Shown piece after piece: positions 1 to 10,773 of a stretch of DNA of 41,542 bases; the first letter of the stretch is position 1; each line of letters starts with the position of its first letter. Source of the DNA: Phytophthora quininea (taxonomy: Eukaryota; Oomycota; Peronosporomycetes; Peronosporales; Peronosporaceae); assembly GCA_011947345.1 (NCBI GenBank), contig JAAVTG010000692.1, forward strand, positions 1 through 41,542. Direction: 5' to 3'. The notes beneath the pieces are model-generated. The model was not told the origin of the DNA. It did not search any database and saw only the letters and a list, made by a program, of their open reading frames with translations. A program made the position numbers and the translations under genes.

Positions 1-526
1 TATACAACACGCTTATTCCACACATATTCTCCCTCTACAACACACTTCCCAACCTCCAATTATACTCTGCATACACGTACTATACAAACATTCAAACCTA
101 CACACGCACATTCATTTGTTACGCATATTCCGACCTTACACACCATTTGTCTTATAATCACATACTCAAATACTTATTCTCTTTGTGTTCTTAGTTGAGT
201 CCCGCCAGCATGTTCACCTTGCGTCGAAACATATCTATTCACTGTTTCGATTCAGTCGGGCGTACGATGCCTGCAATGGCTTTTGTGAACGCTCATTCGC
301 TGGTGGTCCTGTTTCTGTCACTTCAAACCATCATCGTATTCTTCCCCACATACGAAAACGTAGTTTCTCAAGTTCTCATCCCAAACGGGAGTAAGCGGCC
401 GTAATTAACCTTACTGATCGTTGGTTTGTTGACAGGCCTGTCTCTATCACTTCGCAGCGTCACCATCGTGTTCCTCGTAGACAAACACGTAAATTTTCAA
501 GTTTTTAGTGAAAACGCACACACACA
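1..526. other. Left flank of the array, no firm gene
   Basis: This C/A- and T/C-rich sequence is not part of the array unit. An ATG at 210 (A at -3) opens a short hydrophobic reading frame to about 390. A GTAAGC at 391 and a GACAG ending at 435 could bound a 45-nt intron, after which the frame stays open into the array. The stretch 309-376 resembles 438-505 at a spacing of 129 bp (shared TCACTTC and CAAGTT blocks), so the region holds a diverged tandem duplication. I recognise no protein family, and coding is doubtful. Confidence 0.4.
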
Positions 527-790
527 CCGCTGCACACTGCCACCCGCCCCGATACAGCACATGCTAGCGCAGCAAGCCGCGCGACCACCTCTTGTCCGTC
601 ATCTTACCGGCGCTCGCATTCACGACCACGCTCTCCAACTCGCACCATCAAATTTCCGCAGGACCGACGATTCCTCGACTGCCATTCGGCGCTGGCTAAT
701 TGGCTAATTATGGGCTATCTCGCAAGTGGGACCGCCAATCCGATGAACGGACACCTTTATCCTAACGAACTCGAACGTTCTGCTTGGACT

Positions 791-865
791 GCAAACATGG
801 CAAACATGGCAAACATTGCAAATGTTGCGAACGAGGCGAACGAGGCGAACGGGGCGAACGAGGCG
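791..865 (+). repeat. 9-bp minisatellite (GCAAACATG / GCGAACGAG), unit 1 example
   Basis: Eight 9-bp copies grade from GCAAACATG through GCAAATGTT to GCGAACGAG, followed by GCG and TAG. Most units keep this structure. Units 4, 5 and 14 are one GCGAACGAG copy shorter, and unit 6 has an extra GCAAACATG. On plus one frame reads as repeated Met-Ala-Asn and Glu-Ala-Asn; on minus another reads as Phe-Ala-Ser/Met repeats. Both are probably by-products of the 9-bp period. Confidence 0.9.
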
Positions 866-902
866 TAGACGTATGGCTGACGCACGCTTAGGCTGTGGAG
901 TC

Positions 903-995
903 CCTAAGGGAGAACCCGTCCGTAAGGGGAGAACCCGTCCATAAGGGGAGAACCCGTCCATAAGGGGAGAACCCGTCCATAAGGGGAGAACCCGT
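903..995 (+). repeat. 19-bp minisatellite (CGTAAGGGGAGAACCCGTC), unit 1 example
   Basis: Five copies here; other units have three to five. Copies differ mainly in the G-run (G2, G3 or G4) and in CGTAAGG versus CATAAGG. The orphan inverted fragment at 36094-36474 ends exactly where this minisatellite would begin. Confidence 0.9.
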
Positions 996-1087
996 AGGCA
1001 ATACCAGTAGATCGCAGTAGAGTGGCGTAGAGCAGTGCATCCACTACACGAGCCTGGATAAGGAAAGCGCCGCTGACCGGCTCAGAA

Positions 1088-1150
1088 GAAGATCAGCGAG
1101 AGACGACGAGGAAGATCAGCGAGAGACGACGAGGAAGATCAGCGAGAGAC
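1088..1150 (+). repeat. 23-bp minisatellite (GAAGATCAGCG...GACGAG), unit 1 example
   Basis: Three copies here, the last truncated and followed by TTCTTTCAG. Other units carry three to seven. Each copy adds 23 bp, and this is the main source of unit-length differences. The plus strand is strongly purine-rich. Confidence 0.93.
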
Positions 1151-1309
1151 TTCTTTCAGAGACGACGAGCGCAGATCCGTCACCACCGGTAGGACCAGCT
1201 GAAACGTATCGACTTCTCGCTAGAGACGATCAGCAGCCTCGTTACAATCCAAGAGGAGTGGAAAACGGGCGGAAGAAACTGGTGAGTTTACAAGAGAACG
1301 CGGACGAGG

Positions 1310-1357
1310 GAGTCCGAGAGTCCGAGAGTCCGAGAGTCTGAGAGTCCGAGAGTCCGA
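1310..1357 (+). repeat. 8-bp minisatellite (GAGTCCGA), unit 1 example
   Basis: Six copies, the fourth being GAGTCTGA. The GAGTCTGA variant sits at a similar place in nearly all units and is a useful phase marker for copy gain and loss. Confidence 0.9.
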
Positions 1358-1466
1358 GCAGTGTGTTGGTTGGCATGGCGATGTGTTTTGGTGAGGGGAG
1401 GGGAAGGGTGGCGTGTGTGTTGTGGCACGCTCGCGACTCCGTGCCAGCACGGCTCGGCGGGCCGAC

Positions 1467-1502
1467 GAAACGAGCGAAACGAGCGAAACGAGCGAAACGA
1501 GC
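1467..1502 (+). repeat. 9-bp minisatellite (GAAACGAGC), unit 1 example
   Basis: Four copies, then GAAAAGGCG. Other units have two (unit 12) to five (units 11 and 14). It lies about 70-100 bp downstream of the tRNA-Ala 3' end, in the direction of tRNA transcription. Confidence 0.9.
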
Positions 1503-1569
1503 GAAAAGGCGTTAAAAGTGTATGCACGGGAATGACAAAAAGCGTGCAAAATGATGAAAGTGGTAAAAA

Positions 1570-1641
1570 TGGACACTAGGGGTATCGATCCCTTACCTCC
1601 CGCATGCGAAGCGGGCGCTCTACCATTTGAGCTAAGCGCCC
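1570..1641 (-). tRNA. tRNA-Ala(CGC) copy 1, 1-nt deletion
   Basis: 72 nt. One G is missing from the 5' strand of the T stem (positions 49-53), where the plus strand has three C instead of four. Otherwise it is the array consensus. It may be a weakened gene, or the loss may be a homopolymer sequencing error. Confidence 0.8.
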
Positions 1642-1730
1642 ACAAACGAAACACCATTATCAACCAATCGACGCGCTCAGATTCACAACCGACAACCACA
1701 GCCCACCCACGGCCCACACACCATCCACAC

Positions 1731-1811
1731 ACGCAACAACGCAATAACGCAACAACGCAATAACGCAATAACGCAACAACGCAACAACACAACAACACAA
1801 CAACACAACAA
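1731..1811 (+). repeat. 8-bp A/C-rich minisatellite (ACGCAAYA to ACACAACA), unit 1 example
   Basis: Alternating ACGCAACA and ACGCAATA copies grade into ACACAACA. They lie in an A/C-rich tract of about 330 bp (1641-1965) that is very poor in G on plus. This tract is immediately 5' of the tRNA in its own direction, where the minus strand is G/T-rich. Units 15 and 19 (28,3xx) share a version one copy shorter; unit 10 has a rearranged version. Confidence 0.88.
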
Positions 1812-1856
1812 AAACGTACCCACTTCAAATCATGCACACCACATACAATGCTCGCC

Positions 1857-1883
1857 ACATACAGCATATACAGCACATACAGC
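1857..1883 (+). repeat. 9-bp repeat (ACATACAGC x3), unit 1 example
   Basis: Three copies, ACATACAGC, ATATACAGC, ACATACAGC, constant in every unit I checked. Confidence 0.8.
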
Positions 1884-1955
1884 CACCCATTCGGACACAC
1901 AGCGCTCGAAACTACCACAACACGCCAATCAACACACGCCCTCCACCCCACCCCT

Positions 1956-3390
1956 CCGCTGCACACTGCCACCCGCCCCGATACAGCACATGCTAGCGCA
2001 GCAAGCCGCGCGACCACCTCTTGTCCGTCATCTTACCGGCGCTCGCATTCACGACCACGCTCTCCAACTCGCACCATCAAATTTCCGCAGGACCGACGAT
2101 TCCTCGACTGCCATTCGGCGCTGGCTAATTGGCTAATTATGGGCTATCTCGCAAGTGGGACCGCCAATCCGATGAACGGACACCTTTATCCTAACGAACT
2201 CGAACGTTCTGCTTGGACTGCAAACATGGCAAACATGGCAAACATTGCAAATGTTGCGAACGAGGCGAACGAGGCGAACGGGGCGAACGAGGCGTAGACG
2301 TATGGCTGACGCACGCTTAGGCTGTGGAGTCCGTAAGGGAGAACCCGTCCGTAAGGGGAGAACCCGTCCATAAGGGGAGAACCCGTCCATAAGGGGAGAA
2401 CCCGTCCATAAGGGGAGAACCCGTAGGCAATACCAGTAGATCGCAGTAGAGTGGCGTAGAGCAGTGCATCCACTACACGAGCCTGGATAAGGAAAGCGCC
2501 GCTGACCGGCTCAGAAGAAGATCAGCGAGAGACGACGAGGAAGATCAGCGAGAGACGACGAGGAAGATCAGCGAGAGACGACGAGGAAGATCAGCGAGAG
2601 ACTTCTTTCAGAGACGACGAGCGCAGATCCGTCACCACCGGTAGGACCAGCTGAAACGTATCGACTTCTCGCTAGAGACGATCAGCAGCCTCGTTACAAT
2701 CCAAGAGGAGTGGAAACGGGCGGAAGAAACTGGTGAGTTTACAAGAGAACGCGGACGAGGGAGTCCGAGAGTCCGAGAGTCCGAGTCCGAGAGTCCGAGT
2801 CCGAGCAGTGTGTTGGTTGGCGATGTGTTTTGGTGAGGGAGGAAGGGATTGTTGGCGTGTGTGTTGTGGCACGCTCGCGACTCCGTGCCAGCACGGCTCG
2901 GCGGGCCGACGAAACGAGCGAAACGAGCGAAACGAGCGAAAAGGCGTTAAAAGTGTATGCACAGGAATGACAAAAGCGTGCAAAATGATGAAAGTGGTAA
3001 AAATGGACACTAGGGGTATCGATCCCCTTACCTCCCGCATGCGAAGCGGGCGCTCTACCATTGAGCTAAGCGCCCACAAACGAAACACCATTATCAACCA
3101 ATCGACGCGCTCAGATTCACAACCGACAACCACAGCCCACCCACGGCCCACACACCATCCACACACGCAACAACGCAATAACGCAACAACGCAATAACGC
3201 AATAACGCAACAACGCAACAACACAACAACACAACAACACAACAAAAACGTACCCACTTCAAATCATGCACACCACATACAATGCTCGCCACATACAGCA
3301 TATACAGCACATACAGCCACCCATTCGGACACACAGCGCTCGAAACTACCACAACACGCCAATCAACACACGCCCCTCCACCCCACCCCT
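1956..3390. repeat. Array unit 2
   Basis: 1,435 bp. Five 19-mers (three with CATAAGG) and four 23-mers. The 8-mer block is irregular, with two 6-bp GAGTCC steps. Confidence 0.95.
3004..3075 (-). tRNA. tRNA-Ala(CGC) copy 2, shorter D loop
   Basis: 72 nt. One A is missing from the D loop (CTCAATGG instead of CTCAAATGG). D-loop length varies naturally in tRNAs, so this copy could still fold and be charged. T5 terminator present. Confidence 0.85.
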
Positions 3391-4445
3391 CCGCTGCACA
3401 CTGCCACCCGCCCCGATACAGCACATGCTAGCGCAGCAGCCGCGCGACCACCTCTTGTCCGTCATCTTACCGGCGCTCGCATTCACGACCACGCTCTCCA
3501 ACTCGCACCATCAAATTTCCGCAGGACCGACGATTCCTCGACTGCCATTCGGCGCTGGCTAATTGGCTAATTATGGGCTATCTCGCAAGTGGGACCGCCA
3601 ATCCGATGAACGGACACCTTTATCCTAACGAACTCGAACGTTCTGCTTGGACTGCAAACATGGCAAACATGGCAAACATTGCAAATGTTGCGAACGAGGC
3701 GAACGAGGCGAACGGGGCGAACGAGGCGTAGACGTATGGCTGACGCACGCTTAGGCTGTGGGTCCAGGGAGAACCCGTCCGTAAGGGGAACCCGTCCATA
3801 AGGGAGAACCCGTCCATAAGGAGAACCCGTCCGTAAGGGGAGAACCCGTAGGCAATACCAGTAGATCGCAGTAGAGTGGCGTAGAGCAGTGCATCCACTA
3901 CACGAGCCTGGATAAGGAAAGCGCCGCTGACCGGCTCAGAAGAAGATCAGCGAGAGACGACGAGGAAGATCAGCGAGAGACGACGAGGAAGATCAGCGAG
4001 AGACGACGAGGAAGATCAGCGAGAGACGACGAGGAAGATCAGCGAGAGACTTCTTTCAGAGACGACGAGCGCAGATCCGTCACCACCGGTAGGACCAGCT
4101 GAAACGTATCGACTTCTCGCTAGAGACGATCAGCAGCCTCGTTACAATCCAAGAGGAGTGGGAAACGGGCGGAAGAAACTGGTGAGTTTACAAGAGAACG
4201 CGGACGATGGAGTCCGAGAGTCCGAGAGTCCGAGCAGTGTGTTGGCTGGCATGGCGATGTGTTTTGGTGAGGGGAGGGGGAAGGGATTGTTGGCGTGTGT
4301 GTTGTGGCACGCTCGCGACTCCGTGCCAGCACGGCTCGGCGGGCCGACGAAACGAGCGAAACGAGCGAAACGAGCGAAACGAGCGAAAAGGCGTTAAAAG
4401 TGTATGCACGGGAATGACAAAAGCGTGCAAAATGATGAAAGTGGT

Positions 4446-4450
4446 AAAAA
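4446..4450 (-). terminator. Pol III T5 terminator of tRNA-Ala copy 3
   Basis: Five T on the minus strand directly follow the discriminator base A73. The same arrangement is present at the other tRNA-Ala loci. A second T4 lies further downstream in the GCGTTAAAAGTG block. Confidence 0.8.
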
Positions 4451-4523
4451 TGGACACTAGGGGTATCGATCCCCTTACCTCCCGCATGCGAAGCGGGCGC
4501 TCTACCATTTGAGCTAAGCGCCC
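4451..4523 (-). tRNA. tRNA-Ala(CGC) copy 3, consensus
   Basis: This 73-nt tRNA folds canonically from the sequence: acceptor GGGCGCT with AGTGTCC, D stem GCTC/GAGC, anticodon stem CCCGC/GCGGG around loop TTCGCAT, a 5-nt variable loop AGGTA, and T stem AGGGG/CCCCT around loop ATCGATA. The anticodon is CGC, which reads GCG (Ala). The G3:U70 pair and A73, the classic alanine identity elements, are both present. No intron and no encoded CCA. The A box (TAGCTCAAATGG, plus 4505-4516) fits the Pol III consensus. The B box (GGATCGATACC, plus 4462-4472) has A54 and A60, a form known from insect and plant tRNA-Ala genes. This is the array consensus, shared by copies 4, 5, 8, 9, 10, 12, 13, 15, 16, 18, 21, 22 and 23. 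Confidence 0.97.
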
Positions 4524-4838
4524 ACAAACGAAACACCATTATCAACCAATCGACGCGCTCAGATTCACAACCGACAACCACAGCCCACCCACGGCCCACA
4601 CACCATCCACACACGCAACAACGCAATAACGCAACAACGCAATAACGCAATAACGCAACAACGCAACAACACAACAACACAACAACACAACAAAAACGTA
4701 CCCACTTCAAATCATGCACACCACATACAATGCTCGCCACATACAGCATATACAGCACATACAGCCACCCATTCGGACACACAGCGCTCGAAACTACCAC
4801 AACACGCCAATCAACACACGCCCCTCCACCCCACCCCT

Positions 4839-6348
4839 CCGCTGCACACTGCCACCCGCCCCGATACAGCACATGCTAGCGCAGCAAGCCGCGCGACCAC
4901 CTCTTGTCCGTCATCTTACCGGCGCTCGCATTCACGACCACGCTCTCCAACTCGCACCATCAAATTTCCGCAGGACCGACGATTCCTCGACTGCCATTCG
5001 GCGCTGGCTAATTGGCTAATTATGGGCTATCTCGCAAGTGGGACCGCCAATCCGATGAACGGACACCTTTATCCTAACGAACTCGAACGTTCTGCTTGGA
5101 CTGCAAACATGGCAAACATGGCAAACATTGCAAATGTTGCGAACGAGGCGAACGGGCGAACGAGGCGTAGACGTATGGCTGACGCACGCTTAGGCTGTGG
5201 AGTCCGTAAGGGGAGAACCCGTCCGTAAGGGGAGAACCCGTCCATAAGGGGAGAACCCGTCCGTAAGGGGAGAACCCGTCCATGGGAGAACCCGTAGGCA
5301 ATACCAGTAGATCGCAGTAGAGTGGCGTAGAGCAGTGCATCCACTACACGAGCCTGGATAAGGAGCGCCGCTGACCGGCTCAGAAGAAGATCAGCGAGAG
5401 ACGACGAGGAAGATCAGCGAGAGACGACGAGGAAGATCAGCGAGAGACGACGAGGAAGATCAGCGAGAGACGACGAGGAAGATCAGCGAGAGACGACGAG
5501 GAAGATCAGCGAGAGACGACGAGGAAGATCAGCGAGAGACTTCTTTCAGAGACGACGAGCGCAGATCCGTCACCACCGGTAGGACCAGCTGAAACGTATC
5601 GACTTCTCGCTAGAGACGATCAGCAGCCTCGTTACAATCCAAGAGGAGTGGGAAACGGGCGGAAGAAACTGGTGAGTTTACAAGAGAACGCGGACGAGGG
5701 AGTCCGAGAGTCCGAGAGTCCGAGAGTCTGAGAGTCCGAGAGTCCGAGCAGTGTGTTGGTTGGCATGGCGATGTGTTTTGGTGAGGGGAGGGGGAAGGAT
5801 TGGGCGTGTGTTGTGGCACGCTCGCGACTCCGTGCCAGCACGGCTCGGCGGGCCGACGAAACGAGCGAAACGAGCGAAACGAGCGAAACGAGCGAAAAGG
5901 CGTTAAAAGTGTATGCACGGGAATGACAAAAAGCGTGCAAAATGATGAAAGTGGTAAAAATGGACACTAGGGGTATCGATCCCCTTACCTCCCGCATGCG
6001 AAGCGGGCGCTCTACCATTTGAGCTAAGCGCCCACAAACGAAACACCATTATCAACCAATCGACGCGCTCAGATTCACAACCGACAACCACAGCCCACCC
6101 ACGGCCCACACACCATCCACACACGCAACAACGCAATAACGCAACAACGCAATAACGCAATAACGCAACAACGCAACAACACAACAACACAACAACACAA
6201 CAAAAACGTACCCACTTCAAATCATGCACACCACATACAATGCTCGCCACATACAGCATATACAGCACATACAGCCACCCATTCGGACACACAGCGCTCG
6301 AAACTACCACAACACGCCAATCAACACACGCCCCTCCACCCCACCCCT
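4839..6348. repeat. Array unit 4
   Basis: 1,510 bp. Five 19-mers, the last degraded to CCATGGGAG, and seven 23-mers. The 9-mer block has one GCGAACGAG fewer and a 1-bp loss. The spacer before the tRNA is shortened around 5800. Confidence 0.95.
5961..6033 (-). tRNA. tRNA-Ala(CGC) copy 4, consensus
   Basis: 73 nt, identical to copy 3, with G3:U70, anticodon CGC and T5 terminator. Confidence 0.97.
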
Positions 6349-7862
6349 CCGCTGCACACTGCCACCCGCCCCGATACAGCACATGCTAGCGCAGCAAGCC
6401 GCGCGACCACCTCTTGTCCGTCATCTTACCGGCGCTCGCATTCACGACCACGCTCTCCAACTCGCACCATCAAATTTCCGCAGGACCGACGATTCCTCGA
6501 CTGCCATTCGGCGCTGGCTAATTGGCTAATTATGGGCTATCTCGCAAGTGGGACCGCCAATCCGATGAACGGACACCTTTATCCTAACGAACTCGAACGT
6601 TCTGCTTGGACTGCAAACATGGCAAACATGGCAAACATTGCAAATGTTGCGAACGAGGCGAACAGGGCGAACGAGGCGTAGACGTATGGCTGACGCACGC
6701 TTAGGCTGTGGAGTCCGTAAGGGGAGAACCCGTCCGTAAGGGAGAACCCGTCCGTAAGGGGAGAACCCGTCCGTAAGGGGAGAACCCGTCCATAAGGGGA
6801 GAACCCGTAGGCAATACCAGTAGATCGCAGTAGAGTGGCGTAGAGCAGTGCATCCACTACACGAGCCTGGATAGGAAAGCGCCGCTGACCGGCTCAGAAG
6901 AAGATCAGCGAGAGACGACGAGGAAGATCAGCGAGAGACGACGAGGAAGATCAGCGAGAGACGACGAGGAAGATCAGCGAGAGACGACGAGGAAGATCAG
7001 CGAGAGACGACGAGGAAGATCAGCGAGAGACGACGAGGAAGATCAGCGAGAGACTTCTTTCAGAGACGACGAGCGCAGATCCGTCACCACCGGTAGGACC
7101 AGCTGAAACGTATCGACTTCTCGCTAGAGACGATCAGCAGCCTCGTTACAATCCAAGAGGAGTGGGAAACGGGCGGAAGAAACTGGTGAGTTTACAAGAG
7201 AACGCGGACGAGGGAGTCCGAGAGTCCGAGAGTCCGAGAGTCTGAGAGTCCGAGAGTCCGAGCAGTGTGTTGGTTGGCATGGCGATGTGTTTTGGTGAGG
7301 GGAGGGGAAGGGATTGTTGGCGTGTGTGTTGTGGCACGCTCGCGACTCCGTGCCAGCACGGCTCGGCGGGCCGACGAAACGAGCGAAACGAGCGAAACGC
7401 GAAACGCGAAAAGGCGTTAAAAGTGTATGCACGGGAATGACAAAAAGCGTGCAAAATGATGAAAGTGGTAAAAATGGACACTAGGGGTATCGATCCCCTT
7501 ACCTCCCGCATGCGAAGCGGGCGCTCTACCATTTGAGCTAAGCGCCCACAAACGAAACACCATTATCAACCAATCGACGCGCTCAGATTCACAACCGACA
7601 ACCACAGCCCACCCACGGCCCACACACCATCCACACACGCAACAACGCAATAACGCAACAACGCAATAACGCAATAACGCAACAACGCAACAACACAACA
7701 ACACAACAACACAACAAAAACGTACCCACTTCAAATCATGCACACCACATACAATGCTCGCCACATACAGCATATACAGCACATACAGCCACCCATTCGG
7801 ACACACAGCGCTCGAAACTACCACAACACGCCAATCAACACACGCCCCTCCACCCCACCCCT
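6349..7862. repeat. Array unit 5
   Basis: 1,514 bp. Five 19-mers and seven 23-mers. It carries GCGAACAGGGCG in the 9-mer block, also found in the inverted orphan fragment at 36094-36474. Near 7390 two GAAACGAGC copies are shortened to GAAACGC / GAAAAGG. Confidence 0.95.
7475..7547 (-). tRNA. tRNA-Ala(CGC) copy 5, consensus
   Basis: 73 nt, identical to copy 3, with T5 terminator. Confidence 0.97.
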
Positions 7863-9339
7863 CCGCTGCACACTGCCACCCGCCCCGATACAGCACATGC
7901 TAGCGCAGCAGCCGCGCGACCACCTCTTGTCCGTCATCTTACCGGCGCTCGCATTCACGACCACGCTCTCCAACTCGCACCATCAAATTTCCGCAGGACC
8001 GACGATTCCTCGACTGCCATTCGGCGCTGGCTAATTGGCTAATTATGGGCTATCTCGCAAGTGGGACCGCCAATCCGATGAACGGACACCTTTATCCTAA
8101 CGAACTCGAACGTTCTGCTTGGACTGCAAACATGGCAAACATGGCAAACATGGCAAACATTGCAAATGTTGCGAAGAGGCGAACGAGGCGAACAGGGGCG
8201 AACGAGGCGTAGACGTATGGCTGACGCACGCTTAGGCTGTGGAGTCCGTAAGGGAGAACCCGTCCGTAGGGGAGAACCCGTCCGTAAGGAGAACCCGTCC
8301 GTAAGGGGAGAACCCGTAGGCAATACCAGTAGATCGCAGTAGAGTGGCGTAGAGCAGTGCATCCACTACACGAGCCTGGATAAGGAAAGCGCCGCTGACC
8401 GGCTCAGAAGAAGATCAGCGAGAGACGACGAGGAAGATCAGCGAGAGACGACGAGGAAGATCAGCGAGAGACGACGAGGAAGATCAGCGAGAGACGACGA
8501 GGAAGATCAGCGAGAGACGACGAGGAAGATCAGCGAGAGACTTCTTTCAGAGACGACGAGCGCAGATCCGTCACCACCGGTAGGACCAGCTGAAACGTAT
8601 CGACTTCTCGCTAGAGACGATCAGCAGCCTCGTTACAATCCAAGAGGAGTGGGAAACGGGCGGAAGAAACTGGTGAGTTTACAAGAGAACGCGGACGAGG
8701 GAGTCCGAGAGTCCGAGAGTCCGAGAGTCTGAGAGTCCGAGAGTCCGAGCAGTGTGTTGGTTGGCATGGCGATGTGTTTTGGTGAGGGGAGGGGAAGGAT
8801 TGTTGGCGTGTGTGTTGTGGCACGCTCGCGACTCCGTGCCAGCACGGCTCGGCGGGCCGACGAAACGAGCGAAACGAGCGAAACGAGCGAAAAGGCGTTA
8901 AAAGTGTATGCACGGGAATGACAAAAGCGTGCAAAATGATGAAAGTGGTAAAAATGGACACTAGGGTATCGATCCTTACCTCCCGCATGCGAAGCGGGCG
9001 CTCTACCATTTGAGCTAAGCGCCCACAAACGAAACACCATTATCAACCAATCGACGCGCTCAGATTCACAACCGACAACCACAGCCCACCCACGGCCCAC
9101 ACACCATCCACACACGCAACAACGCAATAACGCAACAACGCAATAACGCAATAACGCAACAACGCAACAACACAACAACACAACAACACAACAAAAACGT
9201 ACCCACTTCAAATCATGCACACCACATACAATGCTCGCCACATACAGCATATACAGCACATACAGCCACCCATTCGGACACACAGCGCTCGAAACTACCA
9301 CAACACGCCAATCAACACACGCCCCTCCACCCCACCCCT
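7863..9339. repeat. Array unit 6
   Basis: 1,477 bp. Four 19-mers with variable G-runs and six 23-mers. It has an extra GCAAACATG 9-mer, an indel that shifts the 9-mer phase (near 8175-8195), and the 1-bp A deletion shared with units 3, 15 and 21. Confidence 0.95.
8955..9024 (-). tRNA. tRNA-Ala(CGC) copy 6, T stem damaged
   Basis: 70 nt. The T stem has lost one C on its 3' strand and two G on its 5' strand, so it is the most damaged full-length copy. Anticodon and acceptor stem are intact. It may be a pseudogene, or the changes may be clustered homopolymer errors. Confidence 0.75.
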
Positions 9340-10773
9340 CCGCTGCACACTGCCACCCGCCCCGATACAGCACATGCTAGCGCAGCAAGCCGCGCGACCA
9401 CCTCTTGTCCGTCATCTTACCGGCGCTCGCATTCACGACCACGCTCTCCAACTCGCACCATCAAATTTCCGCAGGACCGACGATTCCTCGACTGCCATTC
9501 GGCGCTGGCTAATTGGCTAATTATGGGCTATCTCGCAAGTGGGACCGCCAATCCGATGAACGGACACCTTTATCCTAACGAACTCGAACGTTCTGCTTGG
9601 ACTGCAAACATGGCAAACATGGCAAACATTGCAAATGTTGCGAACGAGGCGAACGAGGCGAACGGGGCGAACGAGGCGTAGACGTATGGCTGACGCACGC
9701 TTAGGCTGTGGAGTCCGTAAGGGGAGAACCCGTCCGTAAGGGGAGAACCCGTCCGTAAGGGGAGAACCCGTCCGTAAGGGGAGAACCCGTAGGCAATACC
9801 AGTAGATCGCAGTAGAGTGGCGTAGAGCAGTGCATCCACTACACGAGCCTGGATAAGGAAAGCGCCGCTGACCGGCTCAGAAGAAGATCAGCGAGAGACG
9901 ACGAGGAAGATCAGCGAGAGACGACGAGGAAGATCAGCGAGAGACGACGAGGAAGATCAGCGAGAGACTTCTTTCAGAGACGACGAGCGCAGATCCGTCA
10001 CCACCGGTAGGACCAGCTGAAACGTATCGACTTCTCGCTAGAGACGATCAGCAGCCTCGTTACAATCCAAGAGGAGTGGGAAACGGGCGGAAGAAACTGG
10101 TGAGTTTACAAGAGAACGCGGACGAGGGAGTCCGAGAGTCCGAGAGTCCGAGAGTCCGAGAGTCTGAGAGTCCGAGAGTCCGAGCAGTGTGTTGGTTGGC
10201 ATGGCGATGTGTTTTGGTGAGGGGAGGGGAAGGGATTGTTGGCGTGTGTGTTGTGGCACGCTCGCGACTCCGTGCCAGCACGGCTCGGCGGGCCGACGAA
10301 ACGAGCGAAACGAGCGAAACGAGCGAAAAGGCGTTAAAAGTGTATGCACGGGAATGACAAAAAGCGTGCAAAATGATGAAAGTGGTAAAAATGGACACTA
10401 GGGGTATCGATCCCTTACCTCCCGCATGCGAAGCGGGCGCTCTACCATTTGAGCTAAGCGCCCACAAACGAAACACCATTATCAACCAATCGACGCGCTC
10501 AGATTCACAACCGACAACCACAGCCCACCCACGGCCCACACACCATCCACACACAACGCAATAACGCAACAACGCAATAACGCAATAACGCAACAACGCA
10601 ACAACACAACAACACAACAACACAACAAAAACGTACCCACTTCAAATCATGCACACCACATACAATGCTCGCCACATACAGCATATACAGCACATACAGC
10701 CACCCATTCGGACACACAGCGCTCGAAACTACCACAACACGCCAATCAACACACGCCCCTCCACCCCACCCCT
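9340..10773. repeat. Array unit 7
   Basis: 1,434 bp. Four uniform CGTAAGGGG 19-mers and four 23-mers; seven 8-mers. The A/C tract begins with a short deletion (CACACAACGC near 10553). Confidence 0.95.
10392..10463 (-). tRNA. tRNA-Ala(CGC) copy 7, 1-nt deletion
   Basis: 72 nt. It has the same single-base loss in the T-stem C-run as copy 1. Confidence 0.8.

Larger units (their letters stand above)
527..1955. repeat. Array unit 1
   Basis: 1,429 bp. It has five 19-mers (several starting CATAAGG rather than CGTAAGG), three 23-mers, six 8-mers and four GAAACGAGC 9-mers. The left edge joins a short CA run in the flank. Its tRNA carries a 1-nt deletion. Confidence 0.95.
3391..4838. repeat. Array unit 3
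   Basis: 1,448 bp. Five 19-mers with irregular G-runs, and five 23-mers. It has a 1-bp A deletion (GCAGCAGCC for GCAGCAAGCC) shared with units 6, 15 and 21, and a G-to-T change at 4208 shared with units 8 and 16. Only four 8-mers. Confidence 0.95.

Noticed and set aside
903..1150. Could the 19-bp and 23-bp repeats be a CRISPR array?
   Set aside because: Copies are directly adjacent without unique spacers, and the genome is eukaryotic. They are minisatellites.
1503..1641. Could the tRNA be the head of a SINE?
   Set aside because: The tRNA ends directly in T5, so a Pol III transcript would stop there. There is no tRNA-derived body or A-rich tail, and copies are tandem rather than dispersed.
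1848..2297. Plus-strand frame of 149 codons ending in Met-Ala-Asn / Glu-Ala-Asn repeats, also open in the inverted fragment
   Set aside because: Only four units keep its start in frame (others are broken by a 1-bp C-run difference). Other frames are also open across the same stretch on both strands, and the repeats are simply 9 bp long. Units are too similar to test codon constraint.
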